64,000 bases of DNA. It comes from Qipengyuania sp. JC766. Its GTDB lineage: Bacteria > Pseudomonadota > Alphaproteobacteria > Sphingomonadales > Sphingomonadaceae. Shown here piece after piece: positions 37,330 through 46,726 of this stretch. The notes beneath the pieces are model-generated. The model had not been told where the DNA came from. It was given only the letters and a program-made list of their open reading frames with translations, and did no database searches. Position 1 is the stretch's first letter. Every line of letters begins with the position of its first letter. The position numbers and the translations under genes are program-made. The DNA is taken from assembly GCF_040717445.1 (NCBI RefSeq), contig NZ_JBFEFL010000001.1:2366001-2430000 (forward strand). The letters run 5' to 3'.

Positions 37330-38454
37330 ATGAAGGTTCTGTTCTCCTGTTCTGTCGCCCTTTCTTTACGCAATTTTCGCGGGCGTCTGCTCGAATCGAT
37401 CCGGAAGCGCGGGCACGAGGTCGTGGCGATCGCGCCGGACTTCGATCACGATATGCTGGCCTGGTGCGCCGAGCGCGGTATCGCGACGGACGACAGTCCG
37501 ATCGACGGACAGGGCCTCAACCCCCTTCGCGACCTGACCTCGCTGGCTAAACTCGTTGGGACCGTGCGCGAGCACAAGCCCGACGTCGTTCTTGGATATA
37601 CGCCGAAGCCGGCAATCTACACCGCCCTGGCTGCAAAGCTCGCCGGTGTTCCGCACGTGACCATGATGGTGACTGGCCTCGGATACGGGTTCATGGCCGG
37701 CGAAGAAGGCTGGAAGGCGAAAATCGTCCCGCCTCTCGTGCGAAACCTCTATCGGGCGGCTTGCGCGGCCTGCGATACCGTGATCTTTCACAACGCCGAC
37801 AACCGCCGCACTTTTCTCGACCTCGGCATCCTCCGGCAACCGCGAAAGGCCGTGGTGGTCAACGGATCGGGCGTGGATCTCGATCACTATGCTCCCCTGC
37901 CGTTTCCCGAAGTCGGCGGTCCGCACGAGATCGCTTTCCTGCTTGTCGGCAGGATCGTGCGTTACAAGGGCATCCTCGAATACGCGAAGGCCGCCGCTCG
38001 GGTTCGGGAGAAATATCCGCAGGCTCGCTTCCTCTTGGCCGGATATTACGACCGTAATCCACTAAGCTATTTGCCGGAGGAGTGGGCCTTTATCGAGAAA
38101 TCGCTGGACTATCTCGGACCGCAATCGGACGTCCGCGGTGTGTTTGCACAGTCGCATGTCTATGTCCTTCCCAGCTACGGAGAAGGAATGCCGCGCACGG
38201 TGCTCGAAGCCATGGCGCACGGCCGCCCGGTCATCACCACGGAGACGTTCGGATGCCGGGATACAGTTGCGGAGGGCGAGAATGGCTTTCTCGTCCCTGT
38301 AAAGGATGAAATAGACCTCGCTGACGCGATGATCGCGTTCCTTTCGGGTAATGCCGACTACGATGCGATGGGATCCCGCAGTCTCGAAATTGTCAGGGAT
38401 TGTTTCGAGGTCGAGAAAGTGAATGCAGACATGCGCGCGGCAATGAGGCTGTGA
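37330..38454 (+). CDS. Glycosyltransferase family 4 (PglA-like)
   Basis: A 374-residue GT-B enzyme. N-terminal half: FSCSVALSLRNFRGRLLESIRKRGHEVVAIAPD, GYTPKPAIYTALAAKLAGVPH and VTGLGYGF (about 110-117); C-terminal half: LLVGRIVRYKGILEYAKAA, FLLAGYYDRNP, and the EX7E-like VLPSYGEGMPRTVLEAMAHGRPVITT (about 280-305). The N-terminal pattern is like PglA/CapM, which add the second sugar to undecaprenyl-linked bacillosamine. It closes the 34163-38454 operon. A 121-base AT-richer gap follows before the sulfotransferase. Confidence 0.88.
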   Translation: MKVLFSCSVALSLRNFRGRLLESIRKRGHEVVAIAPDFDHDMLAWCAERGIATDDSPIDGQGLNPLRDLTSLAKLVGTVREHKPDVVLGYTPKPAIYTALAAKLAGVPHVTMMVTGLGYGFMAGEEGWKAKIVPPLVRNLYRAACAACDTVIFHNADNRRTFLDLGILRQPRKAVVVNGSGVDLDHYAPLPFPEVGGPHEIAFLLVGRIVRYKGILEYAKAAARVREKYPQARFLLAGYYDRNPLSYLPEEWAFIEKSLDYLGPQSDVRGVFAQSHVYVLPSYGEGMPRTVLEAMAHGRPVITTETFGCRDTVAEGENGFLVPVKDEIDLADAMIAFLSGNADYDAMGSRSLEIVRDCFEVEKVNADMRAAMRL

Positions 38455-38575
38455 CGCGATCGTCCGAGAAAATGCGGTTGACTGTCAATAACCTTCTTTA
38501 TTTCATAGACCGAATGGTACGGAGAAAATCCGACATCTGTCTGCCAGGTAATTCATAATAGAGAGAACATTTAGC

Positions 38576-39592
38576 GTGATTACAAGTAAGCACCCCATAA
38601 TCTTGGGCAATGCACCTAGTTCTGGCAGTACTCTCCTAGCTAACGTGCTTGGTCGATCAAAAAGCATATATCAACGCGGAGAACTTAGTGCGTTCGATAA
38701 GCCTGATTGGATAGATGCACCCGAAGAGAAAGTTGACAAAGAATTCAGGATTTGGCTTGATAAAGGTTATAGAAGGCGAATAGCCTGCGAGAACCGGGCT
38801 TGTTTCACGAATTACGATCAATACGGTCTAAGCAAATCCGAAATCTCTGATCTTGTTCGGTCAGGAATGAGTTACGTCGATATCGTTCGCGCTTTTTTAG
38901 ATCAGGCGCGGGAGCGTGACCGGAAAGAGCGATGGCTTGAAAAAACTCCTGCAAATGCGTTCGCCCTTACAAGGCTGGCGAGGGCAATCCCTGACGCTTT
39001 CTTTATAGGCATCACAAGGGATGCACGTTTCGTAATAAGTTCTCTCATACGTCGTGGCTTCTCTCCGGAAATTGCCGTCGCGCGGTGGTACTTGAGTAAT
39101 TTGGCCCTGCTTTCGGCAAGGGACAAAATTAATATCGAACTAGTGAGATACGAAGATTTCACTCGAAACCCTGCGGAGACGCTCGAAAACCTGTTCGCTT
39201 TCCTGAACGAGCATTTCGATGCCAGCATTTTAAGCCAGACGGGACAGGTTTCGGGCACTACGAAACTTGAAACCTGGTCCCACGGTGTGAACGACGCGAT
39301 ATCGCCATCACCCGAATGGGATCGAAGTAAGGCGTTGCCGCCGCGTGTGATTGACGCATTCAAACGTATGCGGCCGAGCGAACCGTTCCTGAGATCAATC
39401 GACTTAGAGTCGGCTCCTGAGCCGATCGAACTACAGAAACTCTTGGGGTACTCGACCTCAGGTCTGGAAGAAGAGGTCAGTGTTGCGATTCCGAAAATTG
39501 GCCTTCTGGTGCCGGCCTACTTTCGGTACTCGGCCTCTCTCGCAAGGCACCGCCTTTCTGCGCGGAGCATTCCATTCAGCTTTGTCAGCTAG
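38576..39592 (+). CDS. Sulfotransferase family protein, low GC
   Basis: 338 residues from a GTG at 38576. The PAPS 5'-phosphosulfate loop is at the N-terminus (ILGNAPSSGSTLLANVLGRS, about 8-27), WLEKTPANAFALTRLARAIPDAFFIGITRDARFVISSL (about 119-156) holds the 3'-phosphate site, and VRYEDFTRNPAETLENLFAFL (about 191-211) is standard for the family. It would sulfate a glycan from PAPS. GC and codon choice are clearly lower than in the neighbours (many AGA, ATA and TTT-type codons), which suggests recent transfer. It ends eight bases from the convergent flippase. Confidence 0.85.
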   Translation: MITSKHPIILGNAPSSGSTLLANVLGRSKSIYQRGELSAFDKPDWIDAPEEKVDKEFRIWLDKGYRRRIACENRACFTNYDQYGLSKSEISDLVRSGMSYVDIVRAFLDQARERDRKERWLEKTPANAFALTRLARAIPDAFFIGITRDARFVISSLIRRGFSPEIAVARWYLSNLALLSARDKINIELVRYEDFTRNPAETLENLFAFLNEHFDASILSQTGQVSGTTKLETWSHGVNDAISPSPEWDRSKALPPRVIDAFKRMRPSEPFLRSIDLESAPEPIELQKLLGYSTSGLEEEVSVAIPKIGLLVPAYFRYSASLARHRLSARSIPFSFVS

Positions 39593-39600
39593 TCGCGCTT

Positions 39601-40881
39601 TTAGTTTGGTAAGTCCCGGACTAATTTTGCGTGTTGATGCCTGACGAGCGTCCCGATCGAGATCGCTTGTACAAATTCGGCAATAGCAAAGCCGATCAAT
39701 CCGAATTGAATGCCCAAAATTACAGCGAGGGCGATTTTAACGAGGATTGATACATTCGTGATGCGAGCAAGCATCACTTGCTTGCCCGCGAATTTGAGTA
39801 CTGTCGACGGTATGTTCGCCAAGCTGCCGATAATTGCGGCAAGCACGATGAGGCTGAACGGCAAAAGGGGGATCAGGTTTTCTTCCTGGGTGAGAAATCT
39901 GATGGCCGGCAGGGCGATGGCCGCACCGGCGATCCCGATTATCGTCGAAAGAAGGGCGAAAAAGCGGATTTCCCCCATCAACCCATCGTGGCTTTCCCTG
40001 GTCATGCCGCGCGCAAAGCACTCGGCTACCTTGGGGCCATACAGCAGATTGATCGAGAACAGTCCGATCATGACCAGTCCGGCGACCGAAGTCATGAGTA
40101 CGAGGCTTCCCAGCTGCGCGAACGACAGGATCAAGCCGCCCACATAAATGGGGATACGGCTGCCCGCTATGCCGCTCAGGGCCACGAAAAAATACGGGAG
40201 TGCCTCCCTCATGAGGGGAACAACTGGCTCGATCCTGTCCCCGTCAACAGCTTTGGAGGGAAGCGCCGCCCACGTTTTCACCAAAAGGGCAACGGCAAGG
40301 AGAAAGACAATCAGGCTCGTCCCCGCGAAAGCCAGAGCGGACGAAAACAAGTCGAGCAGGTCTGCCCACAGCAATCCCATGATCGACGCAATCAATGCGA
40401 TCGGAGCGACGCTTCTTTGAATGAAAAGCGCGGCGATGCTGTTGCCATAAGCCCTGACCTGCGAGGTGAGAATGATCGTGGAACCCAGACACCACCCTGC
40501 AAACAAGGTGAGCCACAGCGCCTGAGACGATAGGATGTCGTAGTCAGCCAGAAAGGTTATCGGCAGCCAAAAGAGCAAGGCAAGCATCGCCACGATCAGA
40601 AGGCAGGACCAGAACAGCCTTCGACCGCTTTCCCGGATCATCGCCTGGTCGCGCTCCCCCTTGATCCGGTTGATTACCACGGAGTCGAGACCGAAAGCAG
40701 CGAAACCGCCGATCATCTGGCTGTTATTGCGAAGCAGGGCAAACAACCCGAAGCTCGACTGCCCCAAGAGCCGGACCAGAAGGATCTGCAGCAGGAAATT
40801 GCCTCCGACCGCCAGATAACCGTTGGATATACCGAGGATGGTGTCGCGCTGAAAAAGCTTCGCCAGGGAATGACGGTTCAT
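39601..40881 (-). CDS. Polysaccharide flippase (Wzx-like, MOP superfamily)
   Basis: 426 residues with about twelve evenly spaced hydrophobic segments, as in MATE/Wzx transporters. The N-terminus (GISNGYLAVGGNFLLQILLVRLLGQSSFGLFALLRNNSQMIGGFAAFGLDSVVINRI) has the polytopic start and the small-residue TM1-TM2 motif of the polysaccharide transporter family. It probably flips undecaprenyl-linked repeat units to the periplasm. It is the only Wzx-like protein in the window. A 212-base stretch without genes separates it from the glycosyltransferase upstream on the same strand. Confidence 0.88.
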   Translation of the reverse strand: MNRHSLAKLFQRDTILGISNGYLAVGGNFLLQILLVRLLGQSSFGLFALLRNNSQMIGGFAAFGLDSVVINRIKGERDQAMIRESGRRLFWSCLLIVAMLALLFWLPITFLADYDILSSQALWLTLFAGWCLGSTIILTSQVRAYGNSIAALFIQRSVAPIALIASIMGLLWADLLDLFSSALAFAGTSLIVFLLAVALLVKTWAALPSKAVDGDRIEPVVPLMREALPYFFVALSGIAGSRIPIYVGGLILSFAQLGSLVLMTSVAGLVMIGLFSINLLYGPKVAECFARGMTRESHDGLMGEIRFFALLSTIIGIAGAAIALPAIRFLTQEENLIPLLPFSLIVLAAIIGSLANIPSTVLKFAGKQVMLARITNVSILVKIALAVILGIQFGLIGFAIAEFVQAISIGTLVRHQHAKLVRDLPN

Positions 40882-41093
40882 AAAACGGCCTTGGTTTGGT
40901 CGCCGACGATCAAAGCTGCAGTTCTCTCACGAAGGATTGTATTCGAGATGTGCGGCGTACGAACAACGCGGAAGATGAAAGCATCCAGCAGATGATCGCG
41001 GTGGGTCAGTTGGCTCTTGATATCAAGTGCGGGAGCATATCTTCCGCCGACTGCTGTCTGGAACCTACGAACTTGGCGCTTTCAAGTTTGTTG

Positions 41094-42377
41094 TTAGCGT
41101 CCGAGGACGTGCTGAAAGACCAGTGACATTCGTTCTGCCATGCGGTCCGCTGACCAATTCCCGCTGGCGGCAACGGCATCGTAGGACATCGTTTGCGGTT
41201 CCCTCTCGAGCCGCACGATCCATTGGGTCATCCCCTCCACGTCATCATATTCTCTCGCAGCCCCGGCGCCCTCTTGCTCCACAATCTTTGATAGAGTGGC
41301 GCAGCGTTCGCCAACGACAAGGATCGGAGTGCCCGTTGCGATATAATCGAAGAACTTGCTCATGATGCTGACTCTTCCGACCGGATCGCGATGCAGCATT
41401 GCCAGAACAGCATCGGCTTGCTCGGTTTCGCGAACAGTAGCGGCGTGGTCGAGCGCTGGGACCGCTTCCACGATGTCAGTCGCATCGAGCCGACTGGCTT
41501 CCTCCGCCGCCAAGTACGAATCCGATCCGATGAATTTCAGGCGGATTGGACGCGTTGTCTGCAGGGCAGCCTTCTTTGCGGCTTGAATGATCGGCCCAGG
41601 TTCACGTGCTCCACCGTACAGAGCGCCCGCGTGTAGCAATATCAACGGAGTGTCAGGATCAGCAGCGGCCAGCCGTGCTTCCCGTGCTTTCATTTTTGCC
41701 TGGATCGCATCTGGATCGAAATCCGACCCGTTTGGCACCGCTCGAATTTCCGCGTCAGGATAAAGTCCTTTGAAATACTCGGTGAAGGTGTCGGACATCG
41801 TGACGGTGGCGTCCGCCCTGCCGACGATCCATCGTTCGAGCCGCGCCAGCAACCTGCGGCGGACCGGTCCGGTTTCGTCCTTCTCGGGAAGCCAGCTGAC
41901 CGGGTCGCGAAACTCGGCCACCCAGGCCGCACCGGTCTTCCGGGCAATGCGATAGGCCGCGATGTGCGATGCGAGGGACGGGGACGTGGACAGGATCACT
42001 TGCGCCTTGGCCACAAGCGGTTCCGAATGCGCGGCCCTTAGACGCATTGCCCAGAGCACGGTACGATCCGGAAAAAGCAGTCCTTTGGCAAAAGCCTTCA
42101 GCATGCCTCCCAAGCCTTTGCGCCTGCTGTCCGCGGTATTTTCGGACGCGTTCGCTGCGACCGCTGCAAGCGGATCGTCGTAGCGCAGGACGCGATCGGG
42201 TTCACCGGCAAGGGGGTCGTCCAGCCCGCGCGAGCGGACCATGGCAGCCTTTCCGACCGTCAGGACCGCGGGCGTCCAGCCGCGCTCGCCCAAGCCTCGC
42301 ACAAGTCGCGACATTCGTACTGCTGCGGGTGACGACGAGGGTGGATAGCCATAGCTGATGATCAAGCAGGACGGCAT
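41094..42377 (-). CDS. Glycosyltransferase family 4
   Basis: A 427-residue GT-B enzyme. N-terminal half: LIISYGYPPSSSPAAVRMSRLVRGLGERGWTPAVLTV (about 4-40), typical of the group with a WcaI-like N-terminus; STSPSLASHIAAYRIARKTGAAWVAEFRDPVSW (about 124-156) is the acceptor-side motif. C-terminal half: LLHAGALYGGAREPGPIIQA and SKFFDYIATGTPILVVGE. Sugar and linkage unknown. It is divergent from the Wzy-like gene at 42512. Probably one of the chain-building enzymes of the island. Confidence 0.87.
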   Translation of the reverse strand: MPSCLIISYGYPPSSSPAAVRMSRLVRGLGERGWTPAVLTVGKAAMVRSRGLDDPLAGEPDRVLRYDDPLAAVAANASENTADSRRKGLGGMLKAFAKGLLFPDRTVLWAMRLRAAHSEPLVAKAQVILSTSPSLASHIAAYRIARKTGAAWVAEFRDPVSWLPEKDETGPVRRRLLARLERWIVGRADATVTMSDTFTEYFKGLYPDAEIRAVPNGSDFDPDAIQAKMKAREARLAAADPDTPLILLHAGALYGGAREPGPIIQAAKKAALQTTRPIRLKFIGSDSYLAAEEASRLDATDIVEAVPALDHAATVRETEQADAVLAMLHRDPVGRVSIMSKFFDYIATGTPILVVGERCATLSKIVEQEGAGAAREYDDVEGMTQWIVRLEREPQTMSYDAVAASGNWSADRMAERMSLVFQHVLGR

Positions 42378-42511
42378 GCTGTTCGGCTCTTGCTGGTCTT
42401 TCGGGGGCGCCCCGGCCCTAGAGGAGCCGGGCCCTTAAGGGCAATCGAGAACTGCCCGCCGGAATCGTTCATTGCCCAGTCGGGGTAACGGCTCTAGGCG
42501 CGAACCAGATC

Positions 42512-43801
42512 ATGCCTCGCATCCCGACCCTGCTCCTGATTTCGCTCTACTGTCTGATGGCAGCGTTCACCACTGTCGAAGGCGAAGCCGGTCAGGGCGT
42601 GGCAGGTCGCGTCATCGAAGCCGACCTGCTCGCCCTGGGCCTGTTCCTGCCGGCCTTCCTGATGAGCGGAAGGATCAGGCTGGAAGCCAATTTCTGGTTT
42701 TACCTCGCCTTCATGGGAATGATGCTTGCATCCCTGCTGCTCGCGACGAGGCCCGGCGACGGCATTATCGAATATGTTGTCCACCTGTTCAATTTCGTGG
42801 TTGGCATCGCGCTGTTCAATCTGTGCGTTAATGCCCGCGATTTCAGCCTGTCGGACGTGCTCTACGCGTTCTTTTATGCTGCGGCGGTGGTGGCCGTCCT
42901 GTGTCTGCTCCAATTCTTCGTGTTTCCCAACTGGTTTGGTGGGCGCCAAGTCGGCGGCCTTGTCGGTACGTTCCGTAACACAGGCCAGGCTGGCACCTAT
43001 TTCGGGACAGCACTGGCCGTACTACTCCCCGCAATGGTGGTCGGTCTGATCCGCCGATCTGCCTTCAACGTGATGGCGATGCTGCTCATCGTCATGTGTC
43101 TCGTCCTCACGGTAAAGCGCGCTGCGTTGCTTGGCTTCTCCGTTGGACTGGTAGGGCTGCTACTCGCCGCCGCCCTGACCGGATCTCTGGAGGACCGTAG
43201 GCGCAACCTGACTTTCTTCGTGATAGCGTTGGTGCTTACGCCAGTTGTATTCCAAATCTATGACTTTGCTGTCCAGAATGTGTCCGGTCTCGAAAGTCGT
43301 TTCGAGCGAAAGGTAACGAATTTTTCGGTAGACGAATTCATGACGAAGTTTTTCGGTGAGAATTCGGCTGCTGCGTTGCGCGCTTTCCAAGATCGTCCTT
43401 TGTTAGGCGTCGGACCGAACAACATCGTCGGTGAGTACACCGAAAAATACGAAATACACTCGACACCCCTGTCGATCTTGTCGTCCACGGGAATTCTTGG
43501 GTTTCTCGTGTATCTGCTCTTTCTCGGTCACCTTCTTTGGACAATTTGGAAGGCGGGCGCCGGCCGGCTCATGGAAAATCGCTTCATGCGGCTGGCATTT
43601 CCCATGGTCTGCGGTTTGATAGTGAGTTGGGGCTATACCTATCACGTCCGAAAGCGTGAATTCTGGATAGCTTACGCGGTGATCATGTTCGGAGCGTTTC
43701 TGATCAAACGCTACCAGAGACAGTCATCAATTAAGCTTCCGGCCCAACGAACTGGCCCATCGATCTATCAAACAGGCAACGTTTTCGCACGCTCGGCTTA
43801 A
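42512..43801 (+). CDS. O-antigen ligase/polymerase family protein (Wzy-like) 1
   Basis: 429 residues with about eleven hydrophobic segments and one large loop (about 250-330). Wzy-family features: GTFRNTGQAGTYFGTALAVLLPAM (about 150-173) and RPLLGVGPNNI (about 294-304) before the late helices. The polar loop contains KREFWIAY. It would polymerise repeat units in the periplasm. It is one of two such proteins in the island (the other at 45359-46726), plus the XrtA-type ligase at 3005. Confidence 0.85.
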   Translation: MPRIPTLLLISLYCLMAAFTTVEGEAGQGVAGRVIEADLLALGLFLPAFLMSGRIRLEANFWFYLAFMGMMLASLLLATRPGDGIIEYVVHLFNFVVGIALFNLCVNARDFSLSDVLYAFFYAAAVVAVLCLLQFFVFPNWFGGRQVGGLVGTFRNTGQAGTYFGTALAVLLPAMVVGLIRRSAFNVMAMLLIVMCLVLTVKRAALLGFSVGLVGLLLAAALTGSLEDRRRNLTFFVIALVLTPVVFQIYDFAVQNVSGLESRFERKVTNFSVDEFMTKFFGENSAAALRAFQDRPLLGVGPNNIVGEYTEKYEIHSTPLSILSSTGILGFLVYLLFLGHLLWTIWKAGAGRLMENRFMRLAFPMVCGLIVSWGYTYHVRKREFWIAYAVIMFGAFLIKRYQRQSSIKLPAQRTGPSIYQTGNVFARSA

Positions 43802-43953
43802 TTCCTCAATCCACCTTGCCCTTAGTGTTGACGGACAATGGTTCTCGAGGATTGCCAGCGTTACCAATGGAGGACTTCTGATTTGCGGTTGCTGCCTCGC
43901 CGGGCGGGGACTACGCGAATGGCTCCAATGACGGTCAGGCGCAAGGGTTTCGG

Positions 43954-45351
43954 GTGGCTTCCAGGATAGATCGGATCTACGCGCGACTACCGGTCTTTGC
44001 GCAGGACCTGGCGATCAGCGTGCAGGGGTGGCGCTTCCGACGTGCGCGGTTCGGTGGGGCTTTCCGCGATCATCTCGCCGCAGCGGAGCGCGACGCGAAG
44101 CTGGATCCGGGCGCCCTTGCGCGGCTTCAGCTTTCGCGCCTGCAGGCATTCGTCGCCCATGCCTACGACCAGTCCCCTTTCTACCGGGCGAAATACGATG
44201 CGGCCGGCGTGCATCCCCGCGATCTGGTATCGCTCGAAGACATCCGGCGATTTCCGCCGCTCGAGAAGGAGGAGCTGCGCAGCCACACCTCCGAGATCCA
44301 GGCGCGCTCCACGATCGGGATGCAGGGTCTTCAGGCCGTGTCCACGTCCGGTACGACCGGGACGCCCATCCGGGTCGCCTATACGCCGGAGGACACCCAG
44401 CGCCGCTTCGCCTATCTCTACCGGATGCTCCGGCGGTTCGGCATCCAGCCTAGTTCCCGCTCGGTGCGGTTCTCGGGACGGACGCTATTTCCCTCGGCAG
44501 AGCGCAACGGGATTTTCTGGCGGCATAATCATGCCGCCAACCAGTTGCTGATGTCGACCTATCACATGACCCCGGCAAACCTGGACGCGTATGTCGAGAA
44601 GCTGCAGTCCTTCGCTCCGGAAATGCTGGACGGCTATCCGTCGGCCATCTTCCTGCTGGCGCGCCATGTGAACCGTCGGGGTATGGCGGGTACGATCGCG
44701 CCGCGCCTGATCATGACAACGGCGGAAACGCTGGAGGATTTCCAGCGCGAAGAGATCACGTGCGCCTTTCCGGGCAGCCGTATCGGGAACCAGTACGCTT
44801 CCAGCGAAGGTGCCCCTTTCGTCACCGAAGACGAATTCGGCGAACTGATCCTCAATACCGATACCGGCCTGATCGAGACGGCTGATGGATCGCCCGAGGG
44901 GGAAATGCTCGTCACGAGTTTCACGACCCACGCATTTCCGCTGATCCGCTATCGCATAGGCGATACAATCGCGTTCGAGCCGGGGCGACTGGCCCGCTCA
45001 ATGGCGATGCCGGTGGTGAAAGCGATTACCGGCCGGCAGGAAGACCTGATAGTCAGTCCCGACCGCGGCCCGGTCGGCCGGCTGGATCCGGTGTTCAAGA
45101 AGATGCCCTCCACCATCGTGGAAAGCCAGATCGAACAGGTTTCCGAAAGCCGGGTCGCCCTGCGGGTCGTTCCCGACATGACGGCGGGGTACCGGAGGGA
45201 TCAGCTTGCCAGCGTGATCGACGAACTCGAGGCGCGCCTGGGCCGGATGGAGATCGAGGTACAGGAGGTCGACACGCTCGAACGCGGGGCCAATGGGAAA
45301 CTGCGCGCGGTCAAGGGAATCGCCATGCGATCCCTAACCGCGTCCGGCTGA
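43954..45351 (+). CDS. Phenylacetate--CoA ligase family protein (CapK-like)
   Basis: 465 residues from a GTG at 43954. ANL-fold adenylating family near PaaK/CapK: AVSTSGTTGTPIRVAY P-loop (about 129-144), FPSAERNGIFWRHNHAANQ, MTTAETLEDFQREEI, GNQYASSEGAPF (about 273-284, adenine motif) and FPLIRYRIGDTI (about 328-339). The C-terminal lysine domain is present (NGKLRAVKGI). Members inside capsule loci are called CapK; their substrate is not known, and coupling an acyl group to the polysaccharide is one idea. It ends seven bases from the convergent Wzy gene. Confidence 0.85.
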   Translation: MASRIDRIYARLPVFAQDLAISVQGWRFRRARFGGAFRDHLAAAERDAKLDPGALARLQLSRLQAFVAHAYDQSPFYRAKYDAAGVHPRDLVSLEDIRRFPPLEKEELRSHTSEIQARSTIGMQGLQAVSTSGTTGTPIRVAYTPEDTQRRFAYLYRMLRRFGIQPSSRSVRFSGRTLFPSAERNGIFWRHNHAANQLLMSTYHMTPANLDAYVEKLQSFAPEMLDGYPSAIFLLARHVNRRGMAGTIAPRLIMTTAETLEDFQREEITCAFPGSRIGNQYASSEGAPFVTEDEFGELILNTDTGLIETADGSPEGEMLVTSFTTHAFPLIRYRIGDTIAFEPGRLARSMAMPVVKAITGRQEDLIVSPDRGPVGRLDPVFKKMPSTIVESQIEQVSESRVALRVVPDMTAGYRRDQLASVIDELEARLGRMEIEVQEVDTLERGANGKLRAVKGIAMRSLTASG

Positions 45352-45358
45352 CGCGATC

Positions 45359-46726
45359 TCAGCCGCGGATGCGCTCGCCTCTAAGCAGCCTGTCCGGTTC
45401 GAAGGTCAGTCCGCGCATCGCCATCACCAGGGCCAGCGTGCCGACGGCGGCGATGGTTGCCGTGCGGAGCGGATAGTCCACGAGGCTGTGGAGCGCGATT
45501 ACCAGCAGCACCACGTAGGGCGCGGCCCGGCGCACGATCTGCGTCAGGTTTCCGCGAAGGTGGCGGCGCGCCGACCGGGCGAGCACCATACCGAGCAGGC
45601 CAAGGATCGCGACGGCGAATATCCCGCCTTCGAGAATGAATTCGAGCCAGTCGTTGTGGGCGTGGTTGATATAGACCGACAGGATGACGTTCGGGTCTTC
45701 GTACTGCGGATAGAACCAGCGGAAATTCCCGAGCCCTATGCCATATGGGAAGGTGTCGACGATCGCCTGGTAGGTGCCGTCCCAGATATAGGTCCGCGAT
45801 CCCACGTCCGTCGTCTGGACGAACAGCTTTTCCGTCAGGCTGCGTGGGGCGAAGACGGCGAACATCATCGCGGCCAGTCCCCCAAGGGCGATGATGCCGA
45901 TGCCGCCCCAGCGCATCGCGGGGCTGCCGAGGCGCGCAATGAAGAAGGTCGCGCAGTAGGCCGCGACCATCATGCCGAGCGCAAGGCCGGCAAGGGAGCG
46001 GTTGAGGAATACGTTCGCCAGCAGGAAACCTGTAAAGGCGAGCCAGGCGAGCCAGGCGAACGATCCCCCGCCACGGCCCGTGCGGTCCGGCTCTATCCCC
46101 ACGATCGCCAACGCGGCGCAGACGATGAACAGTGTCGCAAAGTGGTTGCTGTTGGCGAAAAAGCCGACCGACGATGCGACCGAGGTAATATCGTAGAAAT
46201 AGAGCGGCGATCCGTCGCCCGCCGCGATCTGCGCGACGCCGACAACGGCTGCCAGGACCGTGGCCGCAAGGATGGCGAGGATGCCCCTGGTGATGGTATC
46301 GGGCTCCGCCCGGAGCGCCATCGCCAGTACGGCGAAGGGCGGTATGAAGGACAGGGCGGATGCGATGGCGCGTTCCCATTCGATCGCAAGCGGGCGCCAG
46401 CCCGGTTCGTTGCCCAGCAGTTCCATGCCCTGCGCTACGTTCGCCCGTCCCGGTATCGCCGACCACAGGCCGGACGGGAGCGGGACGAACTGGACCACGA
46501 TCCAGCCGCAGGTCGCGAGGATCAGCCATTTGAAATACCGGCCCGGAATATCCCCGGCGACCGGAACCGCGCGCTCTTGGGTCGCGGCAAACCACAGGAT
46601 CGCTAGGCCGAGCAACTGGAGCAGGGCATTGGCGACAGCACCCCCGCTGCTCGATCCGCCCAGCACCACGCACAGCGCGAGATAGGCAGGCAGCATGAGA
46701 CGCGGTTCGAACAGGCGGGCAATCAT
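45359..46726 (-). CDS. O-antigen ligase/polymerase family protein (Wzy-like) 2
   Basis: A 455-residue polytopic protein with about eleven helices. Family landmarks: VGFFANSNHFATLFIVCAALAIVG (about 187-210), FPYGIGLGNFRWFYPQYEDP (about 328-347) and INHAHNDWLEFILEGGIFAVAIL (about 354-376), where the HAHNDWL motif is the conserved periplasmic signature of the Wzy_C domain. Its ATG overlaps the stop of the TPR-like gene (ATGA at 46723-46726), so the two are translationally coupled. It is likely the polymerase matched to the Wzc/Wza export genes next door. Confidence 0.88.
   Translation of the reverse strand: MIARLFEPRLMLPAYLALCVVLGGSSSGGAVANALLQLLGLAILWFAATQERAVPVAGDIPGRYFKWLILATCGWIVVQFVPLPSGLWSAIPGRANVAQGMELLGNEPGWRPLAIEWERAIASALSFIPPFAVLAMALRAEPDTITRGILAILAATVLAAVVGVAQIAAGDGSPLYFYDITSVASSVGFFANSNHFATLFIVCAALAIVGIEPDRTGRGGGSFAWLAWLAFTGFLLANVFLNRSLAGLALGMMVAAYCATFFIARLGSPAMRWGGIGIIALGGLAAMMFAVFAPRSLTEKLFVQTTDVGSRTYIWDGTYQAIVDTFPYGIGLGNFRWFYPQYEDPNVILSVYINHAHNDWLEFILEGGIFAVAILGLLGMVLARSARRHLRGNLTQIVRRAAPYVVLLVIALHSLVDYPLRTATIAAVGTLALVMAMRGLTFEPDRLLRGERIRG

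Noticed and set aside
40882-41093. Possible 76-codon gene (40896-41126) in the gap between flippase and glycosyltransferase
   Set aside because: No ribosome site, no codon bias, ends inside the neighbouring gene; treated as non-coding.
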